DNA from: Asticcacaulis sp. YBE204
GTDB taxonomy: Bacteria > Pseudomonadota > Alphaproteobacteria > Caulobacterales > Caulobacteraceae
Assembly: GCF_000495855.1 (NCBI RefSeq)
Contig: NZ_AWGF01000001.1
Span: forward strand, 434,001-498,000
Direction: 5' to 3'
Length of the DNA: 64,000 nt
Part shown: positions 18,014 through 31,980 of the stretch, piece by piece
Position numbering within the stretch: position 1 is the stretch's first letter
Layout of the letters: every line of letters begins with the position of its first letter
The notes under the pieces: model-generated
Seen by the model: only the letters and a program-made list of their open reading frames with translations
Told to the model about the DNA's origin: nothing
Databases searched by the model: none
Position numbers and translations under genes: made by a program

Positions 18014-19042
18014 ATGTCCTCGACGCCCCAAGCCTTTACCTGTTTCGGCGAACTGCTGATCCGTCTGTCGACTTCGGGTCGCGATCCGCTCTATAGCCTG
18101 CCGGAACTGACGCCCTTCGTCGGCGGGGCGGAGGCCAATGTGGCGGTGGGTCTGGCGCGTCTGGGTCACGCCACGCGCGTCATCAGCGTCATTCCCGACA
18201 ACGATCTGGGCCACGCCGCCGCCGGGCAACTGCGCTTCTGGGGGGTCGATGCCAGCCGCGTCACCACCGCACCCGGCCGTATGGGGCTCTATTTCCTGAC
18301 CACCGGCGGCATCCATCGCCCGTCGGACATCCTTTACGATCGCGCCGGTTCGGCCTTTGCCGAGGCCGATTTCGCGTCGTTCGACTGGGCCAATCTGCTG
18401 GCCGGTTCGGCGTGGCTGCACGTGTCGGGCGTCACGGCGGCGCTGGGACTGAACGCCTTCAATGGCGCGCTGAAGGCCATGCAGGTCGCCCGCACGCTGG
18501 GGATCAAGGTCTCGTTCGACTGCAACTACCGTCCGAAGCTGTGGGAAGCCTGGGGCGGCGACGCCCGGTCGCTGATCCCGCAACTGATGGCGCAGGCCGA
18601 CCTGATCTTCGGCGGCTACCGCGATATCGAGCTGGTCTTCCAGACGGTCTTTGACGGCGAACCGGGCAGCGAGGCGCGCAACCGCGCCGCTGCCGACCAC
18701 GCCTTTGCCGCCTTCCCGGACTTGCAGCGCCTGATTTCCACGCGCCGCGAACAGGTCAATGTCGATCATAACCGTCTGGCCGGTCTGATGTATACCCGCA
18801 GCGAGTCGCTGGAGACGAAGTGCTACGACATCGCGCGCATTATCGACCGGATCGGCGGCGGCGACGCCTTCGCGGCGGGCGTTCTGCACGGCATCCTCAG
18901 CGGCAAAACCGATCAGGAAGCGCTTGATCTCGGTATCGCGGGCGGCTGCCTGAAGCACGCCATGCCGGGCGACTTCGCACTGGCGACCGTGGCCGACCTC
19001 GAAGCGTTCCTCAGCGAAGACGGCTTCGACGTTAAGCGCTAA
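18014..19042 (+). CDS. kdgK: 2-keto-3-deoxygluconate kinase (PfkB family)
   Basis: Phosphorylates KDG, the product of altronate dehydratase, to KDPG for the Entner-Doudoroff aldolase. The 342-residue sequence shows PfkB signature 1 (FVGGAEANVAVGLARLG, 35-51) and signature 2 with the catalytic base (DRIGGGDAFAAG, D284). The KDG kinase-type stretch SFDCNYRPKLW lies around 167-177. No copy of the 14-bp operator is visible in the 85 bp upstream, only a half-like TGACAC, so control may be different or weaker. The 3' end overlaps the stop of the convergent histidine kinase by 4 bp. No KDPG aldolase lies in the window. Confidence 0.9.
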   Translation: MSSTPQAFTCFGELLIRLSTSGRDPLYSLPELTPFVGGAEANVAVGLARLGHATRVISVIPDNDLGHAAAGQLRFWGVDASRVTTAPGRMGLYFLTTGGIHRPSDILYDRAGSAFAEADFASFDWANLLAGSAWLHVSGVTAALGLNAFNGALKAMQVARTLGIKVSFDCNYRPKLWEAWGGDARSLIPQLMAQADLIFGGYRDIELVFQTVFDGEPGSEARNRAAADHAFAAFPDLQRLISTRREQVNVDHNRLAGLMYTRSESLETKCYDIARIIDRIGGGDAFAAGVLHGILSGKTDQEALDLGIAGGCLKHAMPGDFALATVADLEAFLSEDGFDVKR

Positions 19043-20751
19043 GCGCTTTTACGCGCGTCGGCTTCCACCGCCGTGACCCGCGACACCAGCGTATCGATCA
19101 GCAGGTCCGGATCGATCGGCTTGGTCAGGAAGTCGTAGACGCCGACGGCTTCCCACGCCTTTTTATGCCCGTCCAGCGCATTGGCGGTGAGGGCGATGAT
19201 AGGCGTCTGCTGATTGGGTCCGGCTTCGGCGCGGATGGCGGCGGTGGCGTCTATGCCGCCCATGACCGGCATCTGCATGTCCATCAGGATCGCATCGAAG
19301 GTCTCGACTCGTGCCGCCTCGACGGCTTCGGCCCCGTTCACGGCCATGACCGCGTCAAAACCGGCGGGCTTGATGAACAACGAGACGATGCGGCGATTGA
19401 CCTCGTGGTCATCGACGATCAGGACGCGACGGGCGCGCGGGGCTTCGATGGGGGACGCGGACATGGGGACTTCCTCGACGGGTGCGGTGTGGACCGGCAG
19501 ATAGGGCAGGCTGAGCGTAAAGGCCGAGCCGACATGGGGGATGGAGACCATTTCGATATCGCCGCCCATCAGGCGGGCCAGTTGGCGTGAAATGGGCAGG
19601 CCGAGACCGGTGCCGCCATAGCGGCGGGTCGTGGCGGTTTCGGCCTGTTCGAAACTGGAAAAGATGCGATCCTTGAGCGCGGGCGGAATGCCGATACCCT
19701 GATCGGCGACCTCGAAACAGATAATGCCGTCGTGCTGGGCCAGGGTCAGACGGATCGTACCCTGAGCGGTGAATTTAACGGCATTGGACAACAGGTTGAA
19801 CAGGATCTGACGCAGGCGCAGGGCGTCGGCCTGAATGTGCCGTGACAGGCCGGTGGCGATATGCACCTCTAAACGCAAACCCTTCTGTTCGATCTGGGGC
19901 CGCCACAGACGCGCCATCCCCTCGATCAGGTCGGGCAGGTCGAGCGCCGTATAGTCGAGCGTCATCTTGCCGGCCTCGATCTTCGAGATATCGAGCACGT
20001 CGTTGACAAGGGCCAGCAGCAGGTCGCTGGCCTCAGTAAGCATGGTGACGTGTTCGGTCTGTTCCGGCGTCAGCTCGGTGCGCTTTAGCAGGTGCGCGGC
20101 GGACACCACCGCATTCATCGGGGTACGGATTTCGTGGGTCATGACGGCGAGGAAGTTCGATTTCGCGGCACTGGCCTGTTCGGCGGTATTGCGCGCTTCG
20201 GTGACCTCGATCATGGCCTGACGCGATTGCCGCACGGCCAGCGCCAGATTGGTCAGAAACACCAGCGTGCCGATATTCAGGGTCAGCAGCATCAGGGCCT
20301 GCGGCCCTTCGGTCAGGGCGCTGAAGGTAGGTAAAAACAACAGATAGGCGGCGTGCGGGCCGACGGCGGCATAAAGAAACCGCCGCTTCTGGTTCATCTG
20401 CAAACTGACGTGCAGGAGCGCACCGGAAATGGCGACAATGGCAAACAGGCGCCCGACCATGCCGCCCAGGAACCATGTATAGGCGGCCATGCTGGAAAAG
20501 ACGATGACGCTGAACACGACCGAGGCGATCAGGATGATTTCCTGCCGCCGGTCGGGCTGTTCGTTGCGTTTCAGGGCCTTGCCGAAGAGGTGTTTATCGA
20601 TGACCTGCGACACGGTATAGACCAGCAGCCACAGGGCGGGCCATACGCTCCAATGCAGCAGCAGGGCCGTGCCGCAGACAAAGGCGGCCAGCACGAGGCG
20701 TTCGGTAATGCCACGGACGCGGGCCGCGGCGATGTCTTGAAAGCCGTTCAT
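19039..20751 (-). CDS. Hybrid sensor histidine kinase with C-terminal receiver domain
   Basis: 570-residue inner-membrane kinase. About six hydrophobic segments fill residues 18-175 with no periplasmic sensor domain. A HisKA domain (FLAVMTHEIRTPMNAV, phospho-acceptor H206) and HATPase domain follow, the latter with N box LLSNAVKF, G1 DQGIGIPP and G2 GGTGLGLPISRQLARLMGG. The C-terminal receiver has DD in VLIVDDHEVNR, phospho-acceptor D491 (MDMQMPVMGG) and the conserved Lys in FLTKPID. No histidine phosphotransfer domain is fused and no response regulator is adjacent, so phosphate would go to a free HPt or act within the protein. Its input is unknown. It converges on kdgK with overlapping stop codons. 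Confidence 0.88.
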   Translation of the reverse strand: MNGFQDIAAARVRGITERLVLAAFVCGTALLLHWSVWPALWLLVYTVSQVIDKHLFGKALKRNEQPDRRQEIILIASVVFSVIVFSSMAAYTWFLGGMVGRLFAIVAISGALLHVSLQMNQKRRFLYAAVGPHAAYLLFLPTFSALTEGPQALMLLTLNIGTLVFLTNLALAVRQSRQAMIEVTEARNTAEQASAAKSNFLAVMTHEIRTPMNAVVSAAHLLKRTELTPEQTEHVTMLTEASDLLLALVNDVLDISKIEAGKMTLDYTALDLPDLIEGMARLWRPQIEQKGLRLEVHIATGLSRHIQADALRLRQILFNLLSNAVKFTAQGTIRLTLAQHDGIICFEVADQGIGIPPALKDRIFSSFEQAETATTRRYGGTGLGLPISRQLARLMGGDIEMVSIPHVGSAFTLSLPYLPVHTAPVEEVPMSASPIEAPRARRVLIVDDHEVNRRIVSLFIKPAGFDAVMAVNGAEAVEAARVETFDAILMDMQMPVMGGIDATAAIRAEAGPNQQTPIIALTANALDGHKKAWEAVGVYDFLTKPIDPDLLIDTLVSRVTAVEADARKSA

Positions 20752-20811
20752 GCGGTCGAGTGTAGCGCAAAAAACTTAAGAGACGGTTGGGACGTCAGTG
20801 GTTAAATGCGC

Positions 20812-20972
20812 TCCCTCCTCCCTACGAAGTGGGGAGGTGGCAGCGAGCGTAGCGAAGCTGACGGAGGGGGATGACTCCGAAATCCCAGCCCATTGAACGG
20901 CTTGGCGTTATACCCCTCCGCCTCAACGCTTCGCGCTTCGGCACCTCCCCACGCAAGCGTAGGGAGGAGGGA
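20812..20972. repeat. Inverted pair of palindromic repeat, family A
   Basis: Two copies about 60 bp long in opposite orientation (20812-20870 and 20912-20972) separated by about 41 bp. Each starts with TCCCTCCTCCCTACG, continues GTGGGGAGGTG, then a GCGAAGCG-type core, and ends in CGGAGGGG. The core GGGGAGGTGGCAG...GAGCG.AGCGAA.CTGACGG.GGGG is shared with the repeats flanking the DUF559 gene at 62.4-62.9 kb. Here the pair encloses no gene. It fills most of the 256-bp gap between the histidine kinase and the peptidase. Confidence 0.75.
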
Positions 20973-21007
20973 GGAAGATGAGATGATAGTTTTCAAACCA
21001 TCTTCTG

Positions 21008-22954
<1,947 letters not shown>

Positions 22955-23059
22955 GACTGTCCCCATCACGCCCGCCGAAATGTTTCCCGACCGGAAGAAA
23001 TCTGATTAAACTGAATATTAGCTACATTCACAATCGTTAAAATGCAACCGGATGCACGC

Positions 23060-23090
23060 AAAAGGGGCCGCCGTTTCCGGCAGCCCCTTC
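23060..23090 (-). terminator. Terminator-like hairpin after the RNA helicase
   Basis: Read on the minus strand: AAGGGGCTGCCG-GAAA-CGGCGGCCCCTT, a 12-bp stem with one wobble and a GAAA tetraloop, followed by TT. The U-tract is short but the placement 20 bp after the helicase stop fits termination. Confidence 0.65.
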
Positions 23091-23109
23091 GTGTCGTTTG
23101 GCAGTGGAA

Positions 23110-24930
23110 TTAACCGTTGCGCGAACGGCGCTTCAGTTGCGCGCCTTCCGAACGGTCGCCGACGGGCTCGGAGTGGTGAGCGCGCGGCTTGGTATTGGTC
23201 TTTTTGCCGCCGCCGCTGAAGGGCTTGCGGTCACCGAACTTGCGCTCGCCAACCGTCTTGCGTTCGCCGGCGGGGCGTGCCGGACGGTCTTCGAAGAAAC
23301 GCGAGTCGGCGCGGGCGCCATCCTTTTTGGCGAAGGGACGGTCGCCTTTCGGTTTGTCGAAGCGGGGCTTGTCGCCGCGCGGCTTATCGGCACGGTCGAA
23401 GCGGGGGCGATCGCCGAATTCCGGACGCGGAGTGGCGGCGGGACGCTCGGCAGCCATCGGATCGTAGCGTTCGGTACGCTCGGCGCGTTCCGGACGGCCA
23501 CCCCGACCGCCGTTGCGGTCCATGTTGCGGTCTTGGCGCGCGCTGCGGTCACCGAAGGCGTTCTTCTTGCCTGCCGGACGGTCGCCACGATCTTCACGCG
23601 GCGTGAACTCGGCACGGGCACCGTCGCGCGGGGTGTCGGAGTTATTGCGACCCATGTCTTTACCGGGCCGATTACGCGAACGCTTATGCACGCGCTCGGC
23701 GTCCGGATCGCTGTGACGGGCTTCCTTGACGCGATCCGGCGTCTTCGGCTTTTCGGTCTGACCCGAGGCGAGGATCGCTTCGTCGAGCAGCTTGAGGGCC
23801 TGATCCTTGCGGCGGTCGAAGGACGGGATGCGCTGACGGGTGATGCGCTCGATGTCCTTCAGCAGCTTGCGCTCGTCGTCCGAGACCAGCGTGATGGCGA
23901 AGCCTTCGCGACCGGCGCGGGCGGTACGACCGATGCGGTGGACATAGGCTTCCGGACCGAACGGCAGTTCGTAGTTGATGACGTGAGTGACGTTGTCGAC
24001 GTCGATGCCGCGGGCGGCGATGTCGGTGGCGACCAGGGCACGGACCTTACCGGCCTTGAAGGCTTGCAGGGCGCGTTCACGCTGCGACTGGTTCTTGTCG
24101 CCGTGGATGGCGGCGGCTTCGACGCCACCGGCTTGCAAATAGGCGGCGACGCGGTCGGCAGAGCGCTTGGTGCGCGTGAAGACCAGCGTGCGGCTCAGCT
24201 TGTCTTCGGCGTACAGTTCGCTGAGCAGGGCGCGCTTGCGCAGGGATTCGACGAAGATGACGCTTTGGTCGACGCGCTCGGCCGTCGTGGCTTCCGGCGT
24301 GATTTCGACGCGCTTGGGGTTGGTCAGAAGCTCACCGGCCAGCAGGCCGATTTCCTTCGGCATGGTCGCCGAGAAGAACAGGTTCTGACGCTTGGCCGGC
24401 ATACGGCTGGCGACCTGACGGATCGGCTTGACGAAGCCAAGGTCGAGCATCTGATCGGCTTCGTCGAGGACGAAGAATTCGACCGAACGCAGATCGATGG
24501 TCTTTTGTTCCAGGTGGTCCATCAGACGGCCCGGCGTCGCCACCAGAATGTCGATGCCCTGCGACAGAGCCTTGTATTGCGGGCCGTACTTCACGCCGCC
24601 GAAGATGGTGGCGATTTGCAGACCGAAGCCGCGCGAATAGGCCTTGAAGCTGTCGGCGATCTGGGTCGCCAGTTCGCGCGTCGGCGACAGGACCAGCACG
24701 CGGCAGGTCTTGGGGGCGGCGATGATGCGGTTCGACAGAACGTGGTGCAGGATCGGCAGGGCGAAGGCCGCCGTCTTGCCGGTGCCGGTCTGGGCGATGC
24801 CCAGCAGGTCCTGACCGTTCAGCAGGGCCGGGATGGCTTGCGCCTGAATGGGGGTAGGGGTGTGATAGCCCTCTTTGTCGAGGGTGGCCAGCAGGCTGGG
24901 GGACAGGCCGAGGTCTTTAAAGGTCGTCAA
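23110..24930 (-). CDS. rhlE: DEAD-box ATP-dependent RNA helicase, RhlE type, with long disordered tail
   Basis: 606-residue cytoplasmic RNA helicase. Helicase core motifs in order: Q motif FKDLGLSPSLL...TPTPIQAQAIP (4-33), AQTGTGKT (46-53), PTRELA (83-88), DEAD (156-159), SAT (187-189), then HGDKNQSQRERAL, ATDIAARGIDV and HRIGRTARAG. From about residue 390 the sequence is a low-complexity tail of Arg, Asp, Lys, Gly and Pro (repeated DRPRFD, KPRFDK, GDRP). Such tails bind RNA and promote condensate formation. Caulobacter RhlE and RhlB act in cold adaptation and the RNA degradosome. A strikingly long antisense open frame covers it, a product of the GC-rich repeat tail. Confidence 0.92.
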   Translation of the reverse strand: MTTFKDLGLSPSLLATLDKEGYHTPTPIQAQAIPALLNGQDLLGIAQTGTGKTAAFALPILHHVLSNRIIAAPKTCRVLVLSPTRELATQIADSFKAYSRGFGLQIATIFGGVKYGPQYKALSQGIDILVATPGRLMDHLEQKTIDLRSVEFFVLDEADQMLDLGFVKPIRQVASRMPAKRQNLFFSATMPKEIGLLAGELLTNPKRVEITPEATTAERVDQSVIFVESLRKRALLSELYAEDKLSRTLVFTRTKRSADRVAAYLQAGGVEAAAIHGDKNQSQRERALQAFKAGKVRALVATDIAARGIDVDNVTHVINYELPFGPEAYVHRIGRTARAGREGFAITLVSDDERKLLKDIERITRQRIPSFDRRKDQALKLLDEAILASGQTEKPKTPDRVKEARHSDPDAERVHKRSRNRPGKDMGRNNSDTPRDGARAEFTPREDRGDRPAGKKNAFGDRSARQDRNMDRNGGRGGRPERAERTERYDPMAAERPAATPRPEFGDRPRFDRADKPRGDKPRFDKPKGDRPFAKKDGARADSRFFEDRPARPAGERKTVGERKFGDRKPFSGGGKKTNTKPRAHHSEPVGDRSEGAQLKRRSRNG

Positions 24931-25385
24931 GAGCTTGCGCTTTCATAATAGGGGCGCGGACGCTAAAGCGCGCACAACACCCATTGGCCCGATCTCAGGA
25001 ATTGAGAAGCGGGCGGTTTCGGGTGAGGCCAGCGCGTGTCTTAGCTCTCGGTTTTATTTTTAAAGATTATCAAGCGCCGATCGGTGGCGCATCTGTCATC
25101 AGTTAAAGTCTGGCGGAAGGGCGAAATGGATGCCTTTCCTCACGCGGCCAGATAGGTCCAGAAGGACGTTCGCATCTGTGTGCAGACGCGAAGAAGGGCC
25201 GTATGACGCAAGACGGTGGAAAAGTCAAGCGCCGTAAAGAGTCCTTTCACGATCATCCGTCATTTGAGCCGTCTTTTTGCGTAAAACCTTTTGCACTGCC
25301 CTCTTATTTCTGAAGATACATGCACGTTTTATCAACCTCACATAACTATGATCGGCGCAACTCACATACAGGGAAACGTCCCGTC
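24931..25385. other. Gene-free region between rhlE and the PilZ gene
   Basis: No credible coding frame, RNA gene or repeat was recognised. It must hold the divergent promoters of rhlE and the PilZ gene and could contain a long rhlE leader, as is common for RNA helicases. Confidence 0.5.
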
Positions 25386-25883
25386 ATGACCGCGCTCACC
25401 GGACGAGAGGCGTCTCCCGCCGCTCGTCCCTCTAGTCCTGTGCCGAACCCGATTGCCGGGATTTCCTCGCCGCGTCCCGGTGTCGAGATCATCCAGCCCT
25501 ATGCGCAGTTCAGCAACCGCCGGTCCGAACCGCGCTTCGACTGTAATGACTCCGCGACGCTGTTCCTGCTGCCTAGTCAGGCGCAGGTATCGTGCCGGGT
25601 GCTGAACCAGAGCGCGTCGGGCGCGCAGGTGATTTTCGAATCCCTGCCCGAAGTCCCGGCGGAAATCTGGCTTATCGACATCAAGACGCACATGGTCAAA
25701 TGCGGCACGGCGGCGTGGTCGATGACCTCGAAGATGGGGCTGAAATTCAGCTTCCTGCAACGCCTCGATCCAGCGGCGGCGCGTCCGGCGCGGGTGCCTG
25801 AGGCGGTGTATAAGGCATGGCGCACACTGGCCGGTCTCGACCCGGAACCGCCCGTTGAAGACGACGTGTTCTTTCTGGACTAA
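25386..25883 (+). CDS. PilZ-domain protein, probable cyclic-di-GMP receptor
   Basis: 165 residues from the ATG at 25386, chosen because AGGGAAA lies upstream; an ATG at 25320 would add 22 residues but has no ribosome site. An unstructured, Pro/Ser-rich N-terminus precedes a single PilZ domain. Both c-di-GMP-binding elements are present: RxxxR (RSEPR, 46-50) and the N-x-S-x-x-G motif (NQSASG, 74-79). It therefore should bind c-di-GMP and signal through a partner. In Caulobacterales such proteins act in motility, holdfast or cell-cycle outputs; nothing next to it indicates which. Transcribed alone. Confidence 0.82.
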   Translation: MTALTGREASPAARPSSPVPNPIAGISSPRPGVEIIQPYAQFSNRRSEPRFDCNDSATLFLLPSQAQVSCRVLNQSASGAQVIFESLPEVPAEIWLIDIKTHMVKCGTAAWSMTSKMGLKFSFLQRLDPAAARPARVPEAVYKAWRTLAGLDPEPPVEDDVFFLD

Positions 25884-25906
25884 CCTTTTATATCTCCAGG
25901 CTATCG

Positions 25907-26084
25907 GGGTTTAGCACCAGCGAAAGTAAAACTTTCGCAAGCGACGGAACCGTTCGAGCCACGACGTGGCCCGGTGTGGTGGGGGCTTCCGTCATCGTCG
26001 GTTTCCGTTTGACCACGGCAATATAATCACCATCACGTCCTTCGGGCGCGGTCCACCTCCCCGAACTGAAGTACGGGGAGGTGG
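25907..26084. repeat. Inverted pair of palindromic repeat, family B
   Basis: Left arm 25907-25990 contains the hairpin CAGCGAAAGT-AAA-ACTTTCGC, then GACGGAACCG and GTGTGGTGGGGGC. The right arm, from 26028, runs CACCATCACGTCC...GGGCGCGGTCCACCTCCCC and closes with the palindrome CCACCTCCCCG...CGGGGAGGTGG (26053-26084). The arms match the repeats at 38.1 kb and 54.2 kb. It fills most of the gap between the PilZ gene and carB. Confidence 0.7.
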
Positions 26085-26293
26085 TTCTGTGGCGTTTTTG
26101 CATGAGGGAAAAGATGTTCAAATTCGCACTTGCATCCCTTGCCCTAAGCCTCTAAAGCACCCGCTTAGCCTGAAAATATAATGAGAGCTTAACGGCTCAC
26201 ACCCTCACCGGACAGCCGCGCCTTGCGCGCTGCCCGAAAACTTACCGCGCGCGGGATACGCGCAGCCTAAAGACAACGAAAGACCGAGAGACC

Positions 26294-29593
<3,300 letters not shown>

Positions 29594-29599
29594 ACCCCT

Positions 29600-29708
29600 C
29601 TCATATCTTTGCCCTTTGATGAGGCAAAGATATGAGTTAAGCGCACCCAAAAATTGGGATGATTGTCGGCGTGGAGGGCTTTTGGGGGGCCAGATGACCC
29701 CAAAAGCC
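29600..29708. repeat. Two strong hairpins in the carB-serA convergent gap
   Basis: The first is a perfect 14-bp inverted repeat, CTCATATCTTTGCC (29600-29613) against GGCAAAGATATGAG (29623-29636), 7 bp after the carB stop and without a U-run. The second is GGCTTTTGGGG (29677-29687) against CCCCAAAAGCC (29698-29708). They lie between convergent carB and serA and probably protect or end the transcripts. A further imperfect GC-rich fold lies at about 29739-29775. Confidence 0.6.
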
Positions 29709-29836
29709 TACCGTCGATGTGACGTGCGGTTGGCGCGCTTGCTTACGACGTGGGTGTCGTACCCGTCGCAAGACACGCTATTTCCTACGGCATTAGGCAG
29801 GGACGATAAGAAGCCTAAAATACGCTTCCACTGTGC

Positions 29837-31762
29837 TTACACCAACGACCTGAACTTTAGCGTGCCATTCACCGCGCGCAGTTCATCCAAGGCTTCCTTG
29901 GAATAACCACGATCGACATCGACGATCACATAACCCAGTTGCTCGTTCGTCTTGAGGTGCTGGGCCAGGATGTTGAGGTTATATTTCGCCATGATCTGGT
30001 TGATCGAGGCCATGACGCCCGGCACGTTCTTATGGATGTGCAGGAAGCGGTGACGGCCCTCGACCTCGGACAACTGCACGTTCGGCATGTTGACGCTGAA
30101 GGTCGTGTCGCCGCGGCTGATGAAGTTCAGCAGACGCTCGGAGGCAAATTCCCCGATGGCTTCCTGCGCCTCTTCGGTCGAGCCACCGATGTGCGGCGAC
30201 AGGATGACATTGTCCAGCCCCATCAGCGGGCTGTCGAACGGATCGTCATTGGTGCGCGGCTCTTCCGGGAAAACATCGACGCCCGCGCCGTAGATTTTCT
30301 TCGACCTGATCGCCTCGGCCAGGGCCTCGATATCGACGACGTGACCGCGCGACAGGTTGATGAACAACGCGCCGTCCTTCATCTTCGCGAACTGCGCCCT
30401 GCCGAAGATGTTCTTGTTCTCGGCGCGGCCATCGACGTGCAGCGACACGACATCGGCCTCGGCCAGAAGCGCGTCGAGCGAGCGATAGCGTTTCGCATTG
30501 CCCATGGTCAGCTTTTCGGCGACGTCGTAATAGATGACGCGCATACCAAAGGCTTCGGCCAGGACCGAGAGCTGCGAACCGATGGCACCATAGCCGATGA
30601 TGCCGATGGTCTTGTTGCGGACCTCGTGCGCGCCGGTGGCCGACTTGTCCCACTTGCCGGTGTGCATCTGGATCGACTTGTTATAGATATTCCGTGTCAG
30701 GACGACCGTCAGGCCCATGACCATTTCCACCACGGAACGCGTGTTGGAATAGGGGGCGTTGAATACCGCCACACCCTTGGCCGAGGCGGCCTTGAGGTCG
30801 ATCTGGTTGGTGCCGATGCAGAAAGCCCCGATGGCCATCAGCTTGTCGGCGGCGTCCAGCACTTTGGCAGTGACATTGGTTTTCGAGCGGATGCCGAGCA
30901 CATGCACGCCCTGAATCGCCTCGATCAGGGCGTCTTCGTCGAGCGCGCCTTTCAGGGTCGAAACGTCGTAGCCTTCTTCGCGGAAGTGCGCGATGGCGAC
31001 CGGGTGGACGTTTTCCAGCATCAGCATCTTCATGCGCGAACGCGGGAAGGAGTAGCGACCTTCATAGCCTTCGTTATGCAGCACTTCGTCGAACGAGGCC
31101 GCGACCTGAGTCGCTTCGTTGCCGGTGGTGGCGGCGACGACCTTTTCACGGCTGATGTTTTCGACGAAGGCGTAGAAGCGATCCGCGCCGCCGCCCTTGA
31201 AGACCTCGAAATCGGTCCAGCCGTCGCCGATCATGACGACCTGACCGCTGACCGCCCACGATTGCAAGGCGATGATCTTGCCGCCGTCCTTCGACAGGGG
31301 ATTGTCCTGCTCGACGCCCGTAGCGATGCCGTTGTCGTCGAAGATCAGACGGTTGGCCAGCACGTGTTCGGCCTTGATGCCGTAGTCGGCGACGACCGGC
31401 TCGATAAATTCATGGAAGCCGCCGGAGATGATGCGGATCTTGCCGGGATGTTCCTGAAACACCTTGAGGTTCCGGCCGATCGAGTCCGACACCTGCTGCT
31501 TCAAAGTCTCGGCCAGACCGGCGATGTCCTCGCGCGACGGCTTCAGGATCTGGATGCGCTTTTGCAGGGCCTCGCCGAAGCCGATCTCGCCCGACATGGC
31601 CAGTTCGGTCAGCTCCTTGATCGCGTTCAGGTCCGTCAGGCGCGCCGGATCGGACGAAAACAACTGTTCGGCAAGGACGTCGAGCGCCTCGACCTTGGTG
31701 AAGGTCGAGTCGAAATCGAGGACGAGAGTGGCGAGGTTTGCGCTGGAGGGAGCCATGTGCAT
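29837..31762 (-). CDS. serA: Fused phosphoserine phosphatase-3-phosphoglycerate dehydrogenase (SerB-SerA)
   Basis: A 641-residue two-part enzyme of serine synthesis. Residues 10-230 form a HAD phosphatase domain like SerB, with motif I DFDST (D16, D18), motif II ISGG (S113) and motif IV GDGWTD (D180, D184). Residues from about 243 form D-3-phosphoglycerate dehydrogenase: substrate-binding segment, the NAD-binding fold GIIGYGAIGSQ, the catalytic-His motif LSPHIGGST, and a C-terminal ACT domain (HIHKNVPGVMASINQIMAKYN) that usually senses serine. The fusion would join the first and third steps; SerC is not in the window. A start two codons later (31756) is possible. All catalytic motifs of both halves are intact. 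Confidence 0.92.
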   Translation of the reverse strand: MHMAPSSANLATLVLDFDSTFTKVEALDVLAEQLFSSDPARLTDLNAIKELTELAMSGEIGFGEALQKRIQILKPSREDIAGLAETLKQQVSDSIGRNLKVFQEHPGKIRIISGGFHEFIEPVVADYGIKAEHVLANRLIFDDNGIATGVEQDNPLSKDGGKIIALQSWAVSGQVVMIGDGWTDFEVFKGGGADRFYAFVENISREKVVAATTGNEATQVAASFDEVLHNEGYEGRYSFPRSRMKMLMLENVHPVAIAHFREEGYDVSTLKGALDEDALIEAIQGVHVLGIRSKTNVTAKVLDAADKLMAIGAFCIGTNQIDLKAASAKGVAVFNAPYSNTRSVVEMVMGLTVVLTRNIYNKSIQMHTGKWDKSATGAHEVRNKTIGIIGYGAIGSQLSVLAEAFGMRVIYYDVAEKLTMGNAKRYRSLDALLAEADVVSLHVDGRAENKNIFGRAQFAKMKDGALFINLSRGHVVDIEALAEAIRSKKIYGAGVDVFPEEPRTNDDPFDSPLMGLDNVILSPHIGGSTEEAQEAIGEFASERLLNFISRGDTTFSVNMPNVQLSEVEGRHRFLHIHKNVPGVMASINQIMAKYNLNILAQHLKTNEQLGYVIVDVDRGYSKEALDELRAVNGTLKFRSLV

Positions 31763-31980
31763 GAACGCGTCCGCATATAATAACAGGGGGAGAAAAGTCG
31801 CGTTGGCGATTAAGCCAAAAGCCCCCGCAAGACAACCGCGTTTGTCATTATTTGCCTTTGGTGCGGCTTTTTTATACTGATGCGATGGTTTAAGCTGGCT
31901 AACTCTTGAAATGATGTCTTGAAACTCGTCAAGCCTGAAACTATCTGCGCAACTTGACTTTATCTTGTGTGAATTACCTT

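Noticed and set aside
23098-24948. 616-residue open frame on the plus strand opposite the RNA helicase
   Set aside because: Shadow of rhlE; the Ala/Gly/Val-rich sequence has no domain and mirrors the helicase's repetitive tail.
29640-29836. tRNA or known small RNA in the carB-serA gap
   Set aside because: No cloverleaf, no CCA end and no recognisable RNA family; only simple hairpins.
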